Below are positions 8,512 to 20,890 of a DNA stretch of 64,000 nt, piece by piece (position 1 is the stretch's first letter; every line of letters starts with the position of its first letter). Made by a program: the position numbers and the translations under genes. The notes beneath the pieces were generated by a model. The model was not told the origin of the DNA. It searched no databases and worked only from the letters and a program-made list of their open reading frames with translations. Source of the stretch: Candidatus Nanopelagicales bacterium (GTDB lineage: Bacteria; Actinomycetota; Actinomycetes; S36-B12); assembly GCA_018401415.1 (NCBI GenBank), contig JAGYKV010000017.1:880001-944000 (forward strand). The letters are read 5' to 3'.

Positions 8512-9391
8512 TTAGGAGACAGGTACTTTGACCCGTGACTTTCTGATCTCCCGAATGATTCGCACTTCAAGTATCACAACAGGTATGAAGACGGTGATTA
8601 CCGCGGCGAGCCCCACCACACCCGGGAGTCCCAGAACACTCATGATCACCACAATATTGGCAATAATCACCATGCCTCCCACTGCAACGCCCAAAGGCTT
8701 GGTGGGTGCTCGGTGGGCCAACCGGGCAGCAATCGGCGCTGTCACCGCGCCACCGATAACCAGACCGAGAACGGCAAACCACGGAATGTCCGCGTAAGCG
8801 GCGCCGAAAATAAATCCGAGCGAAGCCGAAACGGCAACAAGGAACTCAGCGGCGCTCACGGTGCCCACGATTCGATGTGGTGCATGGCGCGTCACCGTCA
8901 TGAGCGAAGGAGTTGCCACCGGCCCCCAGCCACCACCACCGGTGGCATCGACGAATCCCCCCACCAGCCCAATTGGCCACAGGTTGCGGGAGCGAACCTT
9001 CATGGCGGGTATCAGGCTCTTACCAAAGCCGTAGCGCATGATAATCAGGACACCCAGGATCAGCAGTACGATTGCCATCCACATGCGAGCACCCGCCAGC
9101 GAGACATTGACCAGGACAACTGCCCCGACAAACGCACCGATTGACCCCGGAACGCCGACGGTGATCAAGCACCCGCCAATCCACATTCCCGGCATGCCAA
9201 TGGCTGGCTCCCGAGACAAATGTGGTTCCGACTTTGGCCGCGTGTACACCCGCGGAAGCTGTGACGGCGGAAAAACCAATCACCGTGAGCAGGGAGGCAC
9301 TGACGACACCGAAGCCCATCCCCAGCAGGCCATCGACGAATTGGGCCGCGGCTCCGACAATGGCAAAAATCAGGATGCTAATCGGTTCCAC
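8512..9391 (-). pseudogene. TauE/SafE-family anion exporter, frameshifted
   Basis: The family exports sulfite, sulfoacetate or related anions across the membrane. The N-terminal part starts at 9391 (MEPISILIFAIVGAAAQF, then DGLLGMGFG) and the remainder of the multi-helix protein ends at 8512 after GGFVDATGGGGWGP and several further helices. The two parts are in different frames: near 9160-9180 one extra base separates NVDWRVL from ITVGVPGSIGAF. Together they give a protein of about 290 residues, close to family length. The context (persulfide dioxygenase, molybdoenzyme) suggests sulfite export. Either the gene is dead or the extra base is a sequence error. Confidence 0.82.
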
Positions 9392-9458
9392 ACGTGGAAT
9401 CTACGTTTTAAAATGATTCTACGCAAGTTTGGTAGGAAATATATGGAATACGTGTCGC

Positions 9459-10251
9459 TTACGGCATGGCGGAAAGGCCGCCATCGACTATTAACTCCTG
9501 CCCGGTCATAAAGGAAGAAGAATCGCTGGCCAGGAACAGGGCTGCGTGGGCTATTTCCTCGGGGCGCCCCCACCGAGCCATGGGAACTCGGGCCAGTGCA
9601 CCTGCTTCGGCTTCCTTGGTGCCGCGCAGGAAATCAGTGAGATCGGTCTCAATCCACCCGGGAACCAGTGAATTCACGCGCACACCCTGTGCTGCCAGTT
9701 CTATTGCCAGGCTGCGCGAGAAACTAATGAGGCCTGCTTTGGCCGCTCCGTAGTGAGACATAAATGGAGAACCATTCAGGCCCGCAACCGAGGCGACGTT
9801 GATCACCGAACCGTTCCCTGAATTAACCAAACGAGGGATCAGAGCCTGGGTTAACGCAACAATGGAGTCGAGATTGAGGTTCGAGTGTTTTGCGCCACCC
9901 CGAAAGCCGCATGGACTGCACGGGGCTCATGAAGGAATTGCCTCCTGCATTGTTCACGAGAATGTGAAGGGAATCAACGTCAATCTGCTGAGCTATCTGC
10001 TCTGCGGACTCTTCGAGGCCTAGGTCAGCGACAATCACCTGAGCTGAACCACCCTGTGATTCGATTGCGGACTTTACTTCACTGAGCAATTCCTCATTGC
10101 GGGCCACGAGGATCACATGGGCGCCATTTTCGGCGAGTGACATTGCAATGCTGCGGCCGATTCCCCTGGAAGCACCCGTGACTAACGCATTGCGACCAGC
10201 AAGTGATGATTCAGACACTTTATTTGCACTCCTTTGGATTCTCCTGGACAT
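9459..10251 (-). pseudogene. Short-chain dehydrogenase/reductase, frameshifted
   Basis: NAD(P)-dependent oxidoreductase of the classical SDR family. The first part (from 10251) has the cofactor motif VTGASRGIG and NNAGG. The second part (ending 9459) has the catalytic Tyr and Lys in YGAAKAG, the VNSLVPGWIETDL segment and the usual ending GQELIVDGG. A single-base shift near 9877 separates them: one frame reads WRKTLEPQ, the other continues as the expected NLNLDSIVALTQALIPRL. The joined protein would be about 263 residues, the normal length. It is divergent from two Gfo/Idh/MocA genes and so may act on a sugar or polyol. Confidence 0.85.
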
Positions 10252-10353
10252 AATTGCATTTTGAGCAATCTAGTGGACAACACCACCCGTGACTTGCTCT
10301 TGGCGGAACTCCCAGTGAGCAAAGTTGCCTTCCGTGGAGTAGTTTCACCTGTC

Positions 10354-11388
10354 ATGGGATCCGCCACGCCGCCAATCCGAGTCGGTCTACTGGCCTACGG
10401 CGCGATTGGTCACGAACATAACCAGGCAGTGCAAGCAACCGATGGTTTAATCCTCACCGCCGTGTGCGATACAAACCCTGAGCGGATTGCGGCAGCATTG
10501 GAGTTGGCCCCGGATTGTGCAACATTCGCCGATGCAACCCAGATGCTTGATTCCGGGCTAATTGACCTCGTGGTGATTTCCACTCCCCCCAATAGTCACT
10601 ATCAGTGGGCCAAGGAGGCACTCACGCGCGGTATCCATGTAGTGCTGGAAAAGCCCATGGCACTCACGGCCCCCGAGTGCGACGACCTCATGGAGATCGC
10701 GAGTGATTCCGGTGTGACTTTGATCGTGTATCAGAATCGTCGATTCGATGCTGACTTCGTCTCCATGCGACGCCTGATCTCTGAAGGGGCAATAGGCACC
10801 CCCTTCCACTATGAATCCTTCGTGGGCGGTTACTCGCGACCATGTGACTACTGGCACTCCATGTCAGATGTCTCCGGCGGTGCAATATTTGATTGGGGTT
10901 CGCACTACCTCGACCAGATCCTTAATCTTTTCCCGCAACCCGTTGACCATGTTGTTGGCCACAATCACAAGCGGCACTGGGACCACGTGACGAATGCAGA
11001 CCATGCGGAGGTCGTCGTGACGTTCACCGATGGCGTTACTGCAAGTTTTGTTAATTCAGATCTCGCCGCCGCCCGCAAGCCCAAGTTTTATGTTCTGGGC
11101 ACAACCGGTGCAATAGTTGCGCATTGGAACCTTATTGCTGAGCCCAATGTTGCCGATCTCCCGGCGTTGGTCACCCTTCACTCCACAACAGGGGAAGTCA
11201 CCCGCGTTGAGCCCGACCCGGTCCCTGCCTTCCAATTTCACACGGAGTTAGCTCAACACTTGCACGCAGGCGTGCCCATGCAGGTCACAACGGTGGGTTC
11301 TCGCGATGTCGTGGCCATCATGGAAGCCGCCGAAAAGTCCGCAGCCAACAACGGGTACCCCCAGCATCCAACACTGCTCGGTCGATAA
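10354..11388 (+). CDS. Gfo/Idh/MocA-family oxidoreductase
   Basis: 344 residues. The N-terminal Rossmann domain has VGLLAYGAIGHEHNQA in the dinucleotide site, and the family motif EKPMALT follows near residue 100. The C-terminal domain has GGAIFDWGSHYLDQI, which includes the Asp/His pair typical of the active site. The ATG at 10354 is chosen because homology starts just after it; an open frame extends upstream without family sequence. It probably oxidises or reduces a sugar, inositol or sugar acid. A second family member starts 16 bases after the stop, so the two are likely cotranscribed. Confidence 0.87.
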   Translation: MGSATPPIRVGLLAYGAIGHEHNQAVQATDGLILTAVCDTNPERIAAALELAPDCATFADATQMLDSGLIDLVVISTPPNSHYQWAKEALTRGIHVVLEKPMALTAPECDDLMEIASDSGVTLIVYQNRRFDADFVSMRRLISEGAIGTPFHYESFVGGYSRPCDYWHSMSDVSGGAIFDWGSHYLDQILNLFPQPVDHVVGHNHKRHWDHVTNADHAEVVVTFTDGVTASFVNSDLAAARKPKFYVLGTTGAIVAHWNLIAEPNVADLPALVTLHSTTGEVTRVEPDPVPAFQFHTELAQHLHAGVPMQVTTVGSRDVVAIMEAAEKSAANNGYPQHPTLLGR

Positions 11389-11404
11389 CAACTAATCTGG
11401 CCTC

Positions 11405-12382
11405 ATGTCAACACCACAAAACACTCAACCCGTTCGCTGGGGATTTCTCGGAGTGGGAATGCTCGCCCAGCGCGCCACCGCCGATTCGGTTCACGCTGGG
11501 CCCGGAATGCAATTGTTCGCATCAAGTGCCCGTGATCTCAAGCGCGCCTCGAGCATCAATCCCCAAAGGGTTCACGCTGACTATCAATCTTTAATCGACG
11601 ATCCCGAGATCGAGGCGATTTATATTTCCCTCAATAACGATGCCCACTTCCCGTGGATTGAAGCTTCACTGTTGGCAGGAAAACACGTCTTGTGTGAAAA
11701 ACCACTCACCATGTCCTCGGCAGACACAATCAGAGCCTATGAAATTGCCCGCGCACAAAATCTCTTACTGGTTGAAGCAACCTGGGCTTTATGGAGCCCG
11801 CGCATGCGACGCATTTCGGAATTGGTGGAAAGTGGCGCAATCGGTACACCACACAATTACCTGGCAACGTTCACGTTCAATTCAATCCCCGAAAACAACT
11901 ACCGGCTCGAACCTGCCCAAGGCGGTGGCGCACTCTTTGACGTGGGTATTTATCCCCTGCATGGAATTGTCGCGTTATTACCCGAAGAAACCACCTACAC
12001 CGTGACAGAGGCCAACCTGGATTTTGCCGGGTACCAAGTGGACATGACCACAAAAGCGCACGTGTCCTGGCAAACCCCCAATGGTGGCAGTGGTACGGCA
12101 GCAATTGTCGGTTCATTTAACATGCACCCCTCGCAGAGATTTGTCCTTAAGGGATCTGAAGGTGAAATATCAATTGACGATGACCAGGCATTCACCCTGT
12201 GGAAACAGCCGGGTTCATTGGATGTCAACGGAATCCGCGAGGAATTCGCGGCCGTTGATCCATACAACATCATGTTCGAGCAATTCAGTCGCAGAATTCG
12301 TGGAGAAGACTCCTGGATACCACAACCGTGGCAATCCATTCGCGTTGCCGAATTGGTTGAGGGAATTCAGCGCGCAGGTTAG
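11405..12382 (+). CDS. Gfo/Idh/MocA-family oxidoreductase (dihydrodiol/xylose dehydrogenase-like)
   Basis: 325 residues. Features are the N-terminal cofactor segment WGFLGVGMLA, the motif CEKPLTMS (about residues 98-105), VEATWALWSPRM and GGALFDVGIYPL. These last two patterns are typical of the dihydrodiol/D-xylose dehydrogenase branch of the family. Together with the xylulokinase-like gene facing it, this hints at pentose use, but the substrate is not proven. Its stop overlaps the convergent kinase stop by 4 bases. Confidence 0.87.
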   Translation: MSTPQNTQPVRWGFLGVGMLAQRATADSVHAGPGMQLFASSARDLKRASSINPQRVHADYQSLIDDPEIEAIYISLNNDAHFPWIEASLLAGKHVLCEKPLTMSSADTIRAYEIARAQNLLLVEATWALWSPRMRRISELVESGAIGTPHNYLATFTFNSIPENNYRLEPAQGGGALFDVGIYPLHGIVALLPEETTYTVTEANLDFAGYQVDMTTKAHVSWQTPNGGSGTAAIVGSFNMHPSQRFVLKGSEGEISIDDDQAFTLWKQPGSLDVNGIREEFAAVDPYNIMFEQFSRRIRGEDSWIPQPWQSIRVAELVEGIQRAG

Positions 12383-13797
12383 CCGTACAGATCTGATCGG
12401 ATCGACTGGTAGCGCTCCTGGATTTCCGGCACGGCAACGGGATCCAGATAGCGGGTTTCGCCGGCATTCATGGACATCCACTGATGGTGGTTCCACTTCA
12501 CCTGATAGCGCCCAGGCCGCTTGTACGGCTGCGCCGTCGGCAACGTACTCACCTTCCGGTGGAACGTGAATTGGCACATTGAACATTGTCGCAGCGACGG
12601 TGGCCACCGCTGAATTCGCAGCGGCGCCACCGATGAGAATTACTCGTTGGGCAACAACTCCCACCGCTTCCAATGCTTGTACTGCTTCCACCAGGCCACC
12701 GAACATTCCCTCAATCGCACTGCGAGCCAGATTCTCTGCGGTCATGTTCTCTCGAGTGAGTCCGTGCAGGGAACCTCTGGCGTCAGGCAAATTCGGTGTT
12801 CGCTCTCCATCCAAATATGGAATAAATGTCAGTCCACCTGCTCCGGGTTGAGCAGAAAGAGCCAACCGCGCAAACTCATTGAAATCAACATTCAACATTT
12901 CAGCGGTAGCGCTCAGAATTCGAGCAGCGTTTAAAGTGCAGACGAGTGGAAGAAATTTCCCGGTGGCATCCGCGAACCCCGCAACAAAGCCTGACGGATC
13001 CGATGTCGGCAACAGTGATCCTGCATATGCGGTGCCCGATGTTCCCAGTGACACGACTACATCACCCGGTTGAACACCCAAGGCGAGGGCAGCACCCATG
13101 TTGTCACCCGTTCCGGGTGCAACGGCAATTGGATTCTCCGTGAACAATCGAGTCTGCCCGACAATCTCGGCTGGTAGAGCAACACGAGGGAGCTCAAGGT
13201 CGTGGCCGAGTGCAAGGTGCACCAGATCATGGCGGTATTCCCCGTGGCCGGTGACCAGTACCCCGTTCCGCTGGCATCGCCTCGATCGGTGGTGAATTCG
13301 GCACCGGATCCTAGCAACTTCCAGGTCAGGTAGTCATGGGGCAGCACGACGGTGGTGGTGCGTTGCGCATTTTCCGGCTCGTGTTCTGCCATCCAGCGCA
13401 ACTTGCCCACGGTGAAGGCTGCAACGGGCACACTCCCCACTGCATTCGCCCACTCGCTCGGGCCACCAAGTTCATCAATGAGTTGAACACAAGCTTGAGC
13501 CGATCGGGTGTCATTCCACAAGATGGCCGGGCGCACAACATGGTTATCCGAATCAAGTGGCACCATGCCATGTTGCTGGGCCGCAATGGATATCGCTGAC
13601 ACGCCCTCCAGCACACCAGGTGCAATATCACTCAATGCACTCCACCACTGCTGTGGATCGACTTCCGTGCCATCGGGGTGGGGGGATTTCGCCTGTCGTA
13701 CGAGTTTGCCCGTTGCCGCGTCTCGCACCACAATCTTTACCGACTGGGTAGATGAATCAACACCTGCAACAAGTCGTGATGGGTTCGACATATACAT
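12379..13797 (-). pseudogene. xylB: Xylulokinase-like FGGY carbohydrate kinase with two frameshifts
   Basis: FGGY kinases phosphorylate sugars such as xylulose with ATP. The first part (from 13797) has [11 protein letters not shown] and the xylulokinase segment [12 protein letters not shown]. The second has [24 protein letters not shown] and LIGGAAANSAV (ATPase fold). The third ends QERYQSIRSDLYG at 12379. The first shift, near 13240, is a missing G in a GGGG run: restoring it yields the continuous [20 protein letters not shown]. The second shift lies near 12490. A full protein would be about 470 residues, normal for the family. Homopolymer loss points to sequence error for at least one shift. 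Confidence 0.83.
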
Positions 13798-13938
13798 CCT
13801 TGTCTCAGTGTGCTGTTCGCGTGAGATCGCGCGAAGCTTGCCACCAGCCTAGTAAATGGGTGTCTGATAAATGGTTGTGGCGGTGAAGAAAAACTTCACC
13901 GCCACCACCTGCAAATCGCTTCTGTTGTTCAGCGCCGA

Positions 13939-14688
13939 CTACTCGCGCTCTGATCCTGCCACTTGGGACTCTGGCATTTCGGTGGTGCTTCGGGTCAACA
14001 TCCAGACCACAACGGCGACAACGGAGCCGACCAAAGGTGCCAGAATGAACAGCCATACCTGTGAAATGGCGGTCCCACCCTCAAACAGTGCTGGGCCCAA
14101 TGAACGAGCCGGGTTGACCGATGTTCCGGTCAGTGGGATTCCCACAAGGTGAACAAGGGTGAGGGTCAGGCCAATTGCGATTCCCGCGAATCCGGGTGCT
14201 GCAATTCGCTCGGTCACGAGCAGAATGACAAGGACAAATGCCGCGGTGAGCACAACCTCCAGAACAAATGCGCCGGTCAGGTTGATGGCCCCGTTGTCAT
14301 AAGAGTTGGTGCCGAGTGCGCCGGTGTAGTCGGTGACCCCGAAGGAATCAACAAAGAGTTTGAGTAATCCACCTGCAGCGATCGCGCCCAGGAACTGCAC
14401 AATCCAATAGCCAACCGCTTCGCTCGCCGGAAGTCGCCGACCGAGAAGCATGGCCAGCGTCACGGCCGGGTTGACATGTGCACCGCTCACCGGGCCGAAG
14501 GCATAGGCGATACCGAGTAGGACCAGACCGAAAGCCATGGCCACACCAACTACTCCTGAGCCGGTGCCATTGCCATCGGCACCCACCAACGCGGAGATAC
14601 CAAATACCGCAGCTCCCACCGCCAGAAAAACCAAAAGAAATGTGCCAATAAATTCGGCGAGGAGGGAGCGTCCAAGGGTTCGTTGCAT
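13939..14688 (-). CDS. aqpZ: Aquaporin (AqpZ-type water channel)
   Basis: 249 residues with six hydrophobic helices. The two pore motifs are NPA at 73-75 (SGAHVNPAVT) and NPA at 192-194 (GTSVNPARS). The selectivity filter is consistent with AqpZ, with His180 and Arg195 visible. The ATG at 14688 follows AAGGA; an upstream extension of the frame has no family sequence. The C-terminus is acidic and soluble. It is divergent from the Fur-type regulator, with a 162-base gap. Confidence 0.93.
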   Translation of the reverse strand: MQRTLGRSLLAEFIGTFLLVFLAVGAAVFGISALVGADGNGTGSGVVGVAMAFGLVLLGIAYAFGPVSGAHVNPAVTLAMLLGRRLPASEAVGYWIVQFLGAIAAGGLLKLFVDSFGVTDYTGALGTNSYDNGAINLTGAFVLEVVLTAAFVLVILLVTERIAAPGFAGIAIGLTLTLVHLVGIPLTGTSVNPARSLGPALFEGGTAISQVWLFILAPLVGSVVAVVVWMLTRSTTEMPESQVAGSERE

Positions 14689-14850
14689 GATATTCCTTTC
14701 GCACGCGAGGTTAAATGGTTGTCTTGGGCACAAGGCTAGATAAGTCGGAATGATTTCCTCGTCAAAACGCCGGAGTGCCCCCGCAAATATCCGTCTCGTG
14801 TAATAAATCAAATCTTTGACAATGTCCAAACTCAAAGATAGTCTTCAGAC

Positions 14851-17569
<2,719 letters not shown>

Positions 17570-17581
17570 ATGATTCCTCAC

Positions 17582-17617
17582 GAAGCCCGGGCAAACCACC
17601 CTGTTTGCCCGGGCTTC
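17582..17617 (+). terminator. Strong hairpin after katG
   Basis: A perfect 14-bp stem (GAAGCCCGGGCAAA pairing with TTTGCCCGGGCTTC) with an 8-base loop starts 12 bases after the katG stop. There is no clear U tract, but the stem is strong enough to act as a terminator or RNA 3' protector. Confidence 0.75.
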
Positions 17618-17787
17618 ACCTTGTACTGAGAGTCCCCCACTAAGAATTGCAATTGCAGTCAAGACTTTGGGAAGACATTGATAATGTTGGGCGGTCAAAG
17701 AAAAAGTGAGGGTCACTGGCAGCAACTCGGACTTCGCAAGTTCTCTGACTGAGAAATTAACTGTCGTCACTATCAAGGGAGTCTGCC

Positions 17788-18090
17788 GTGGGCAGCGTAA
17801 TTGAATACACAATGCAAGCGAAGCCTGGACAATATGACAATGTCATGAACGCGTACGTAGCATTCGCTGATCGATTCGGCGAGCACAACCTGTCCGAGGA
17901 TCTGATTTTGGTCACTGGCAATGCGGTGACCGGTGTCATTCGAGGTATTGGCGTGTTTTTATCTGACGCCGAGGCACTCGATGTGGTCAGCGCAAGCATG
18001 TTCGTGGACTTTCGTGACTGTGTCGCCGACCTTCTCACCGAGGCTCCCGTTCGCACCGACCTTGACCTGGTGCACGTATTCGTCAAGTGA
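17788..18090 (+). CDS. Small hypothetical protein, possible dimeric alpha/beta-barrel
   Basis: 100 residues with no signal peptide. The pattern IEYTMQAKPGQYDNVMNAYVAFAD at the start resembles the first strand and helix of small ABM-like dimeric barrel proteins, but this is only a shape similarity. The start is GTG. Not recognised beyond that. It is the first gene after katG, inside the segment suspected to be inserted. Confidence 0.55.
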   Translation: MGSVIEYTMQAKPGQYDNVMNAYVAFADRFGEHNLSEDLILVTGNAVTGVIRGIGVFLSDAEALDVVSASMFVDFRDCVADLLTEAPVRTDLDLVHVFVK

Positions 18091-18124
18091 TCGTCAACGG
18101 TGACACCTTCGTGGTCGAGTTAGC

Positions 18125-18668
18125 TCACTTCGCAACAACTAGAACCTCAGCGCGTGGAGTCAACGGTGGCGAAGGCGAAGAAGCCGTGGCCGGCGCGTAC
18201 TTGTCATTCCAGTAGTACGAGGATCCCGGACACAACTGCATGACACTCATGCCATAGGTCCCTGGCTTCTTAGGCCAAGACACGGTGATCGGGAAAAAGG
18301 TTGAAGTGCCAAACGGAATGGGCGTGCCCTGATTGACCCAGGTGATGTGCCAGCCACCCTTGGCCTGCTTGGTCACACTCGAAGTCCAACCGGCTACCGG
18401 CTTGGGCTTCACAGCGCGCCAAGGAGCACCGACAAAGGCCTCGACCTGCACGGTGGGCTCGGCAGGCAGACAGCCGTGCTGAATCTCAAGCGTCATTGCG
18501 CTCGTCTGGCCTGGCGACAGCGCTGGCCCCGTTGAGCTCGATGATCGAGTGAGCAGATGCACCAGCGAGCAGCGGGGAGTTCAGGGCGATTGTGCTGAAA
18601 GTGAGTGCGCCGAAAGTGAATGTGCCTAGAGTGGCCACAACAATTGCTGAGCGAGTCAACGTGCGCAT
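18125..18668 (-). pseudogene. Secreted DUF1775 (YcnI-like) protein, frameshifted
   Basis: The first part (from 18668) is a signal peptide ending ASA followed by HSIIELNGASA, so the mature protein would begin with His, as in copper-binding YcnI-like proteins. The second part (to 18125) has TLEIQHGC, VEAFVGAPWRAVKPKPVAGW and TYGMSVMQLCPG, typical DUF1775 segments. A one-base shift near 18530 joins GASA to LSPGQTSAMTLEIQHGC. A joined protein would be about 180 residues. YcnI relatives act in copper handling outside the membrane. No CopC/CopD partner gene is adjacent. Confidence 0.72.
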
Positions 18669-18730
18669 CCAAGCGAGGCTAGCAGGGTGCGGGTGGCGTC
18701 GCAGAAAAAAGACATGAGCGAGGAGTCCGC

Positions 18731-19219
18731 ATGGCTTTGATCCAAGCAGTCAAACACGCATTCAAGAACTACGCGAACTTCCGAGGTCGCACGAGCCGAT
18801 CTGAGTTCTGGTGGTTCGCCCTGTTCATGGTCACCGTGTCCGTTGCCCTTTTCATCATTACCGAAGTGGGCATCGCCACGAGTGCGGATCCACAGCTGTG
18901 GGACACGCTCGCCCAAGTGGGAACCATCATGACCATTGTGTGGTTCCTGGCGACGATCCTGCCCGTGAGTGCTATCTGGTTCAGACGCCTGCACGATTCC
19001 AATAAGTCCGGCTGGTGGTACGGACTCACCGTCGCCAGCGGCATCGGTGGATTTGTTCTGTTTGCCCTTTCAGCGTTACAGAACCAGATCCTCTTTGCGG
19101 CCGGGATGGGCTTGGCCATCGTTTCGGGTATCAGCGGCATTGTTCTGTTGATCTTTGCACTACTCCCGGGCACACCCGGACCCAACAGCTACGGCGAAAG
19201 CCCAACGCCGACCCTCTGA
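18731..19219 (+). CDS. DUF805-family membrane protein
   Basis: 162 residues with four hydrophobic helices. The family signatures are the N-terminal FKNYANFRGRTSRSEFWWFALF and, after the second helix, WFRRLHDSNKSGWW. The end LLPGTPGPNSYGE is also typical. The function of DUF805 proteins is not known. The ATG follows a GAG-rich site. Confidence 0.88.
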   Translation: MALIQAVKHAFKNYANFRGRTSRSEFWWFALFMVTVSVALFIITEVGIATSADPQLWDTLAQVGTIMTIVWFLATILPVSAIWFRRLHDSNKSGWWYGLTVASGIGGFVLFALSALQNQILFAAGMGLAIVSGISGIVLLIFALLPGTPGPNSYGESPTPTL

Positions 19220-19268
19220 TTGTGAATCGGACTTAACCGGTGGCTAAGAACGGGACTAAGTCGTCGAC

Positions 19269-19600
19269 CTACCGGTCTCCCGCCTCTTGATCCTCAGCAC
19301 GTGCGATGCTCTCGAAGAGTCGTTGCTGCCCCCTGGCGATGAATCCGCCTTTCTCGTAGTTGGCGACGAGTGAGTCGATGAACTCGACGGGGTCATCCCC
19401 GACGATGGAAGTCGCGGTGACAACCCGGAGCCGACCAGGCTTTGGGGCAAAGGGAAGGGTTGTTGCCCGTAGTGCGGGCGCTGGGAACCAAATGCATTGG
19501 CCAGGGACGGGATCGAACAGTCGATCTTCCCAATTTTCAGTGGGATGCTCGCTGGGGAAACACCGATGGTTAGAGGTCTGTCTGTTGACTGAGCCAGTGT
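19269..19600 (-). CDS. Hypothetical protein, start unclear
   Basis: An open frame continues on the minus strand past the nucleotidyltransferase stop and reads plausibly as protein (FPAPALRATTLPFAPKPGR, then FIDSLVANYEKGGFIARG). No ATG or GTG stands near the apparent beginning, and the upstream end overlaps the nucleotidyltransferase gene in another frame. It may be a remnant or part of the same accessory unit. Not recognised. Confidence 0.3.
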
Positions 19601-20103
19601 TGGACGCGTGCCGCCGCGCTTGGGGAGATGACGTCTTGCGCGTGATACCTCTCGTAGATTTCTTGGGCATCATCAAGACTCTTCACATCGCACGCAGCAA
19701 GAAGAAATGCGATGTCATCACTGTCGCGAATTCCGCGATTGGCGCGAAGCTTCATAGCTAGGAGCATCTGAACCGATCCGATTGACATGCGGACGTCACC
19801 CCGATGGATGACCTCGACCCAGTCGTCAGGGCCCACGGGTGGGATGTAGGCGAGAGCTGCGTCGTTGAGCCAGTTGCCGGGCAATCCGCGCTCGTTGGCC
19901 AAATCGTTCACGATATCGACCGCCACGCCGGCTGGGACAATCACGGCATCAATGTCGGAGGTTGAGCGACGGTCCTGGTCGAGGATGGAGAGCGCCGCGC
20001 CGCCGACCACTCGTATCCCTGCACTGATCCCTGCATCGTTGAGCCGCGTCGCAAGTTCCTCTAGGAGTTCGCGGACCTCGTCCGGTGTCATGGTGGCGGG
20101 CAT
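19570..20103 (-). CDS. Nucleotidyltransferase-fold toxin-like protein (DUF6036/AbiEii-like)
   Basis: 177 residues. The motif VVGGAALSI followed by STSDIDAVIV is the GG...DxD signature of minimal nucleotidyltransferases, including MenT/AbiEii-type toxins that modify tRNA ends. A later acidic residue pair in SDDIAFLL fits the family. The ATG at 20103 overlaps the stop of the XRE gene (ATGA), so the two are translationally coupled and probably form a toxin-antitoxin or phage-defence pair. Toxicity is inferred. Confidence 0.75.
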   Translation of the reverse strand: MPATMTPDEVRELLEELATRLNDAGISAGIRVVGGAALSILDQDRRSTSDIDAVIVPAGVAVDIVNDLANERGLPGNWLNDAALAYIPPVGPDDWVEVIHRGDVRMSIGSVQMLLAMKLRANRGIRDSDDIAFLLAACDVKSLDDAQEIYERYHAQDVISPSAAARVQHWLSQQTDL

Positions 20104-20687
20104 CAGATGCTCGCGAGAACGGCTCGGTCGAGAAAAACTCCGTGACGTCGTATCGCTGGAGGTGTCGCCTTGCGGGCAGCTTTGCGCAGAGATGGGATCT
20201 CTTCCACGTCCCACGGCTCACGAAGGTTCCAAGCATCCTCGTCGAGCCATTCGGGACGTGGAAGTCGGGCGTCAACGAGGGCGGAGTCGGTGACTGCCCC
20301 TATTAATGCGTCGAATCGAGAGTCGCCCGTGCGCCCGGGTGGAGCTATCGCCAAGGCGACGCACGTGGCACGGTCGGCGCCGCGAAGATCGTCGTTGAGT
20401 TGGATCACCTCGCGCCAAGCCGAGCGCTGATCATGGGCGTCGAGTGCGCGGCGAACGGCTTCGCCGGCCGCCCACACTGGGCGTCGCCGCGAGGGCAGCA
20501 CGGTGAGTCGGCTACCCAACTCATTCAGCAGGTGCTCGAGCCGGCTTACGGTTGCGTCCTCACTGCCGGACTCCACCGCCGCTACACCGGGTTGGCGCAC
20601 GCGGGCTGCTTTCGCAAGGGCACGCTGCGAGAGACCGTGGCTGGTCCGCGTGGACCGCAGTATTCCTGACGCCGACATACCGATCAC
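20103..20687 (-). CDS. XRE-family helix-turn-helix protein, probable antitoxin
   Basis: 194 residues. The N-terminal helix-turn-helix (about 8-62) reads RTSHGLSQRALAKAARVRQPGVAAVESG. The C-terminal half has a compact PEWLDEDAWNLREPWDVEEIPSLR segment, often seen in partners of nucleotidyltransferase toxins. It comes first in the pair and overlaps the next gene by 4 bases, the usual antitoxin-first order with self-repression. A run of AT-rich sequence at 20690-20715 is the likely promoter. Confidence 0.75.
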   Translation of the reverse strand: MIGMSASGILRSTRTSHGLSQRALAKAARVRQPGVAAVESGSEDATVSRLEHLLNELGSRLTVLPSRRRPVWAAGEAVRRALDAHDQRSAWREVIQLNDDLRGADRATCVALAIAPPGRTGDSRFDALIGAVTDSALVDARLPRPEWLDEDAWNLREPWDVEEIPSLRKAARKATPPAIRRHGVFLDRAVLASI

Positions 20688-20890
20688 CTCCTCAAGATAC
20701 GGTAAAGCGTATCATAGAGTCATAACCGCACATGAGGCGAACCCCACACCTCAAGGGTGATTCAGATCGGGTCACTGAGCGGCATAACGTTGCTTATGAA
20801 AAAGTTTCCTATGAAAAAAGTGTGAGAAGAAAGTTGTGCTGGCTGCGGAAGTTATTTTCGCTCTTGTGGATCAGGCGCTATCCTGCCGCA

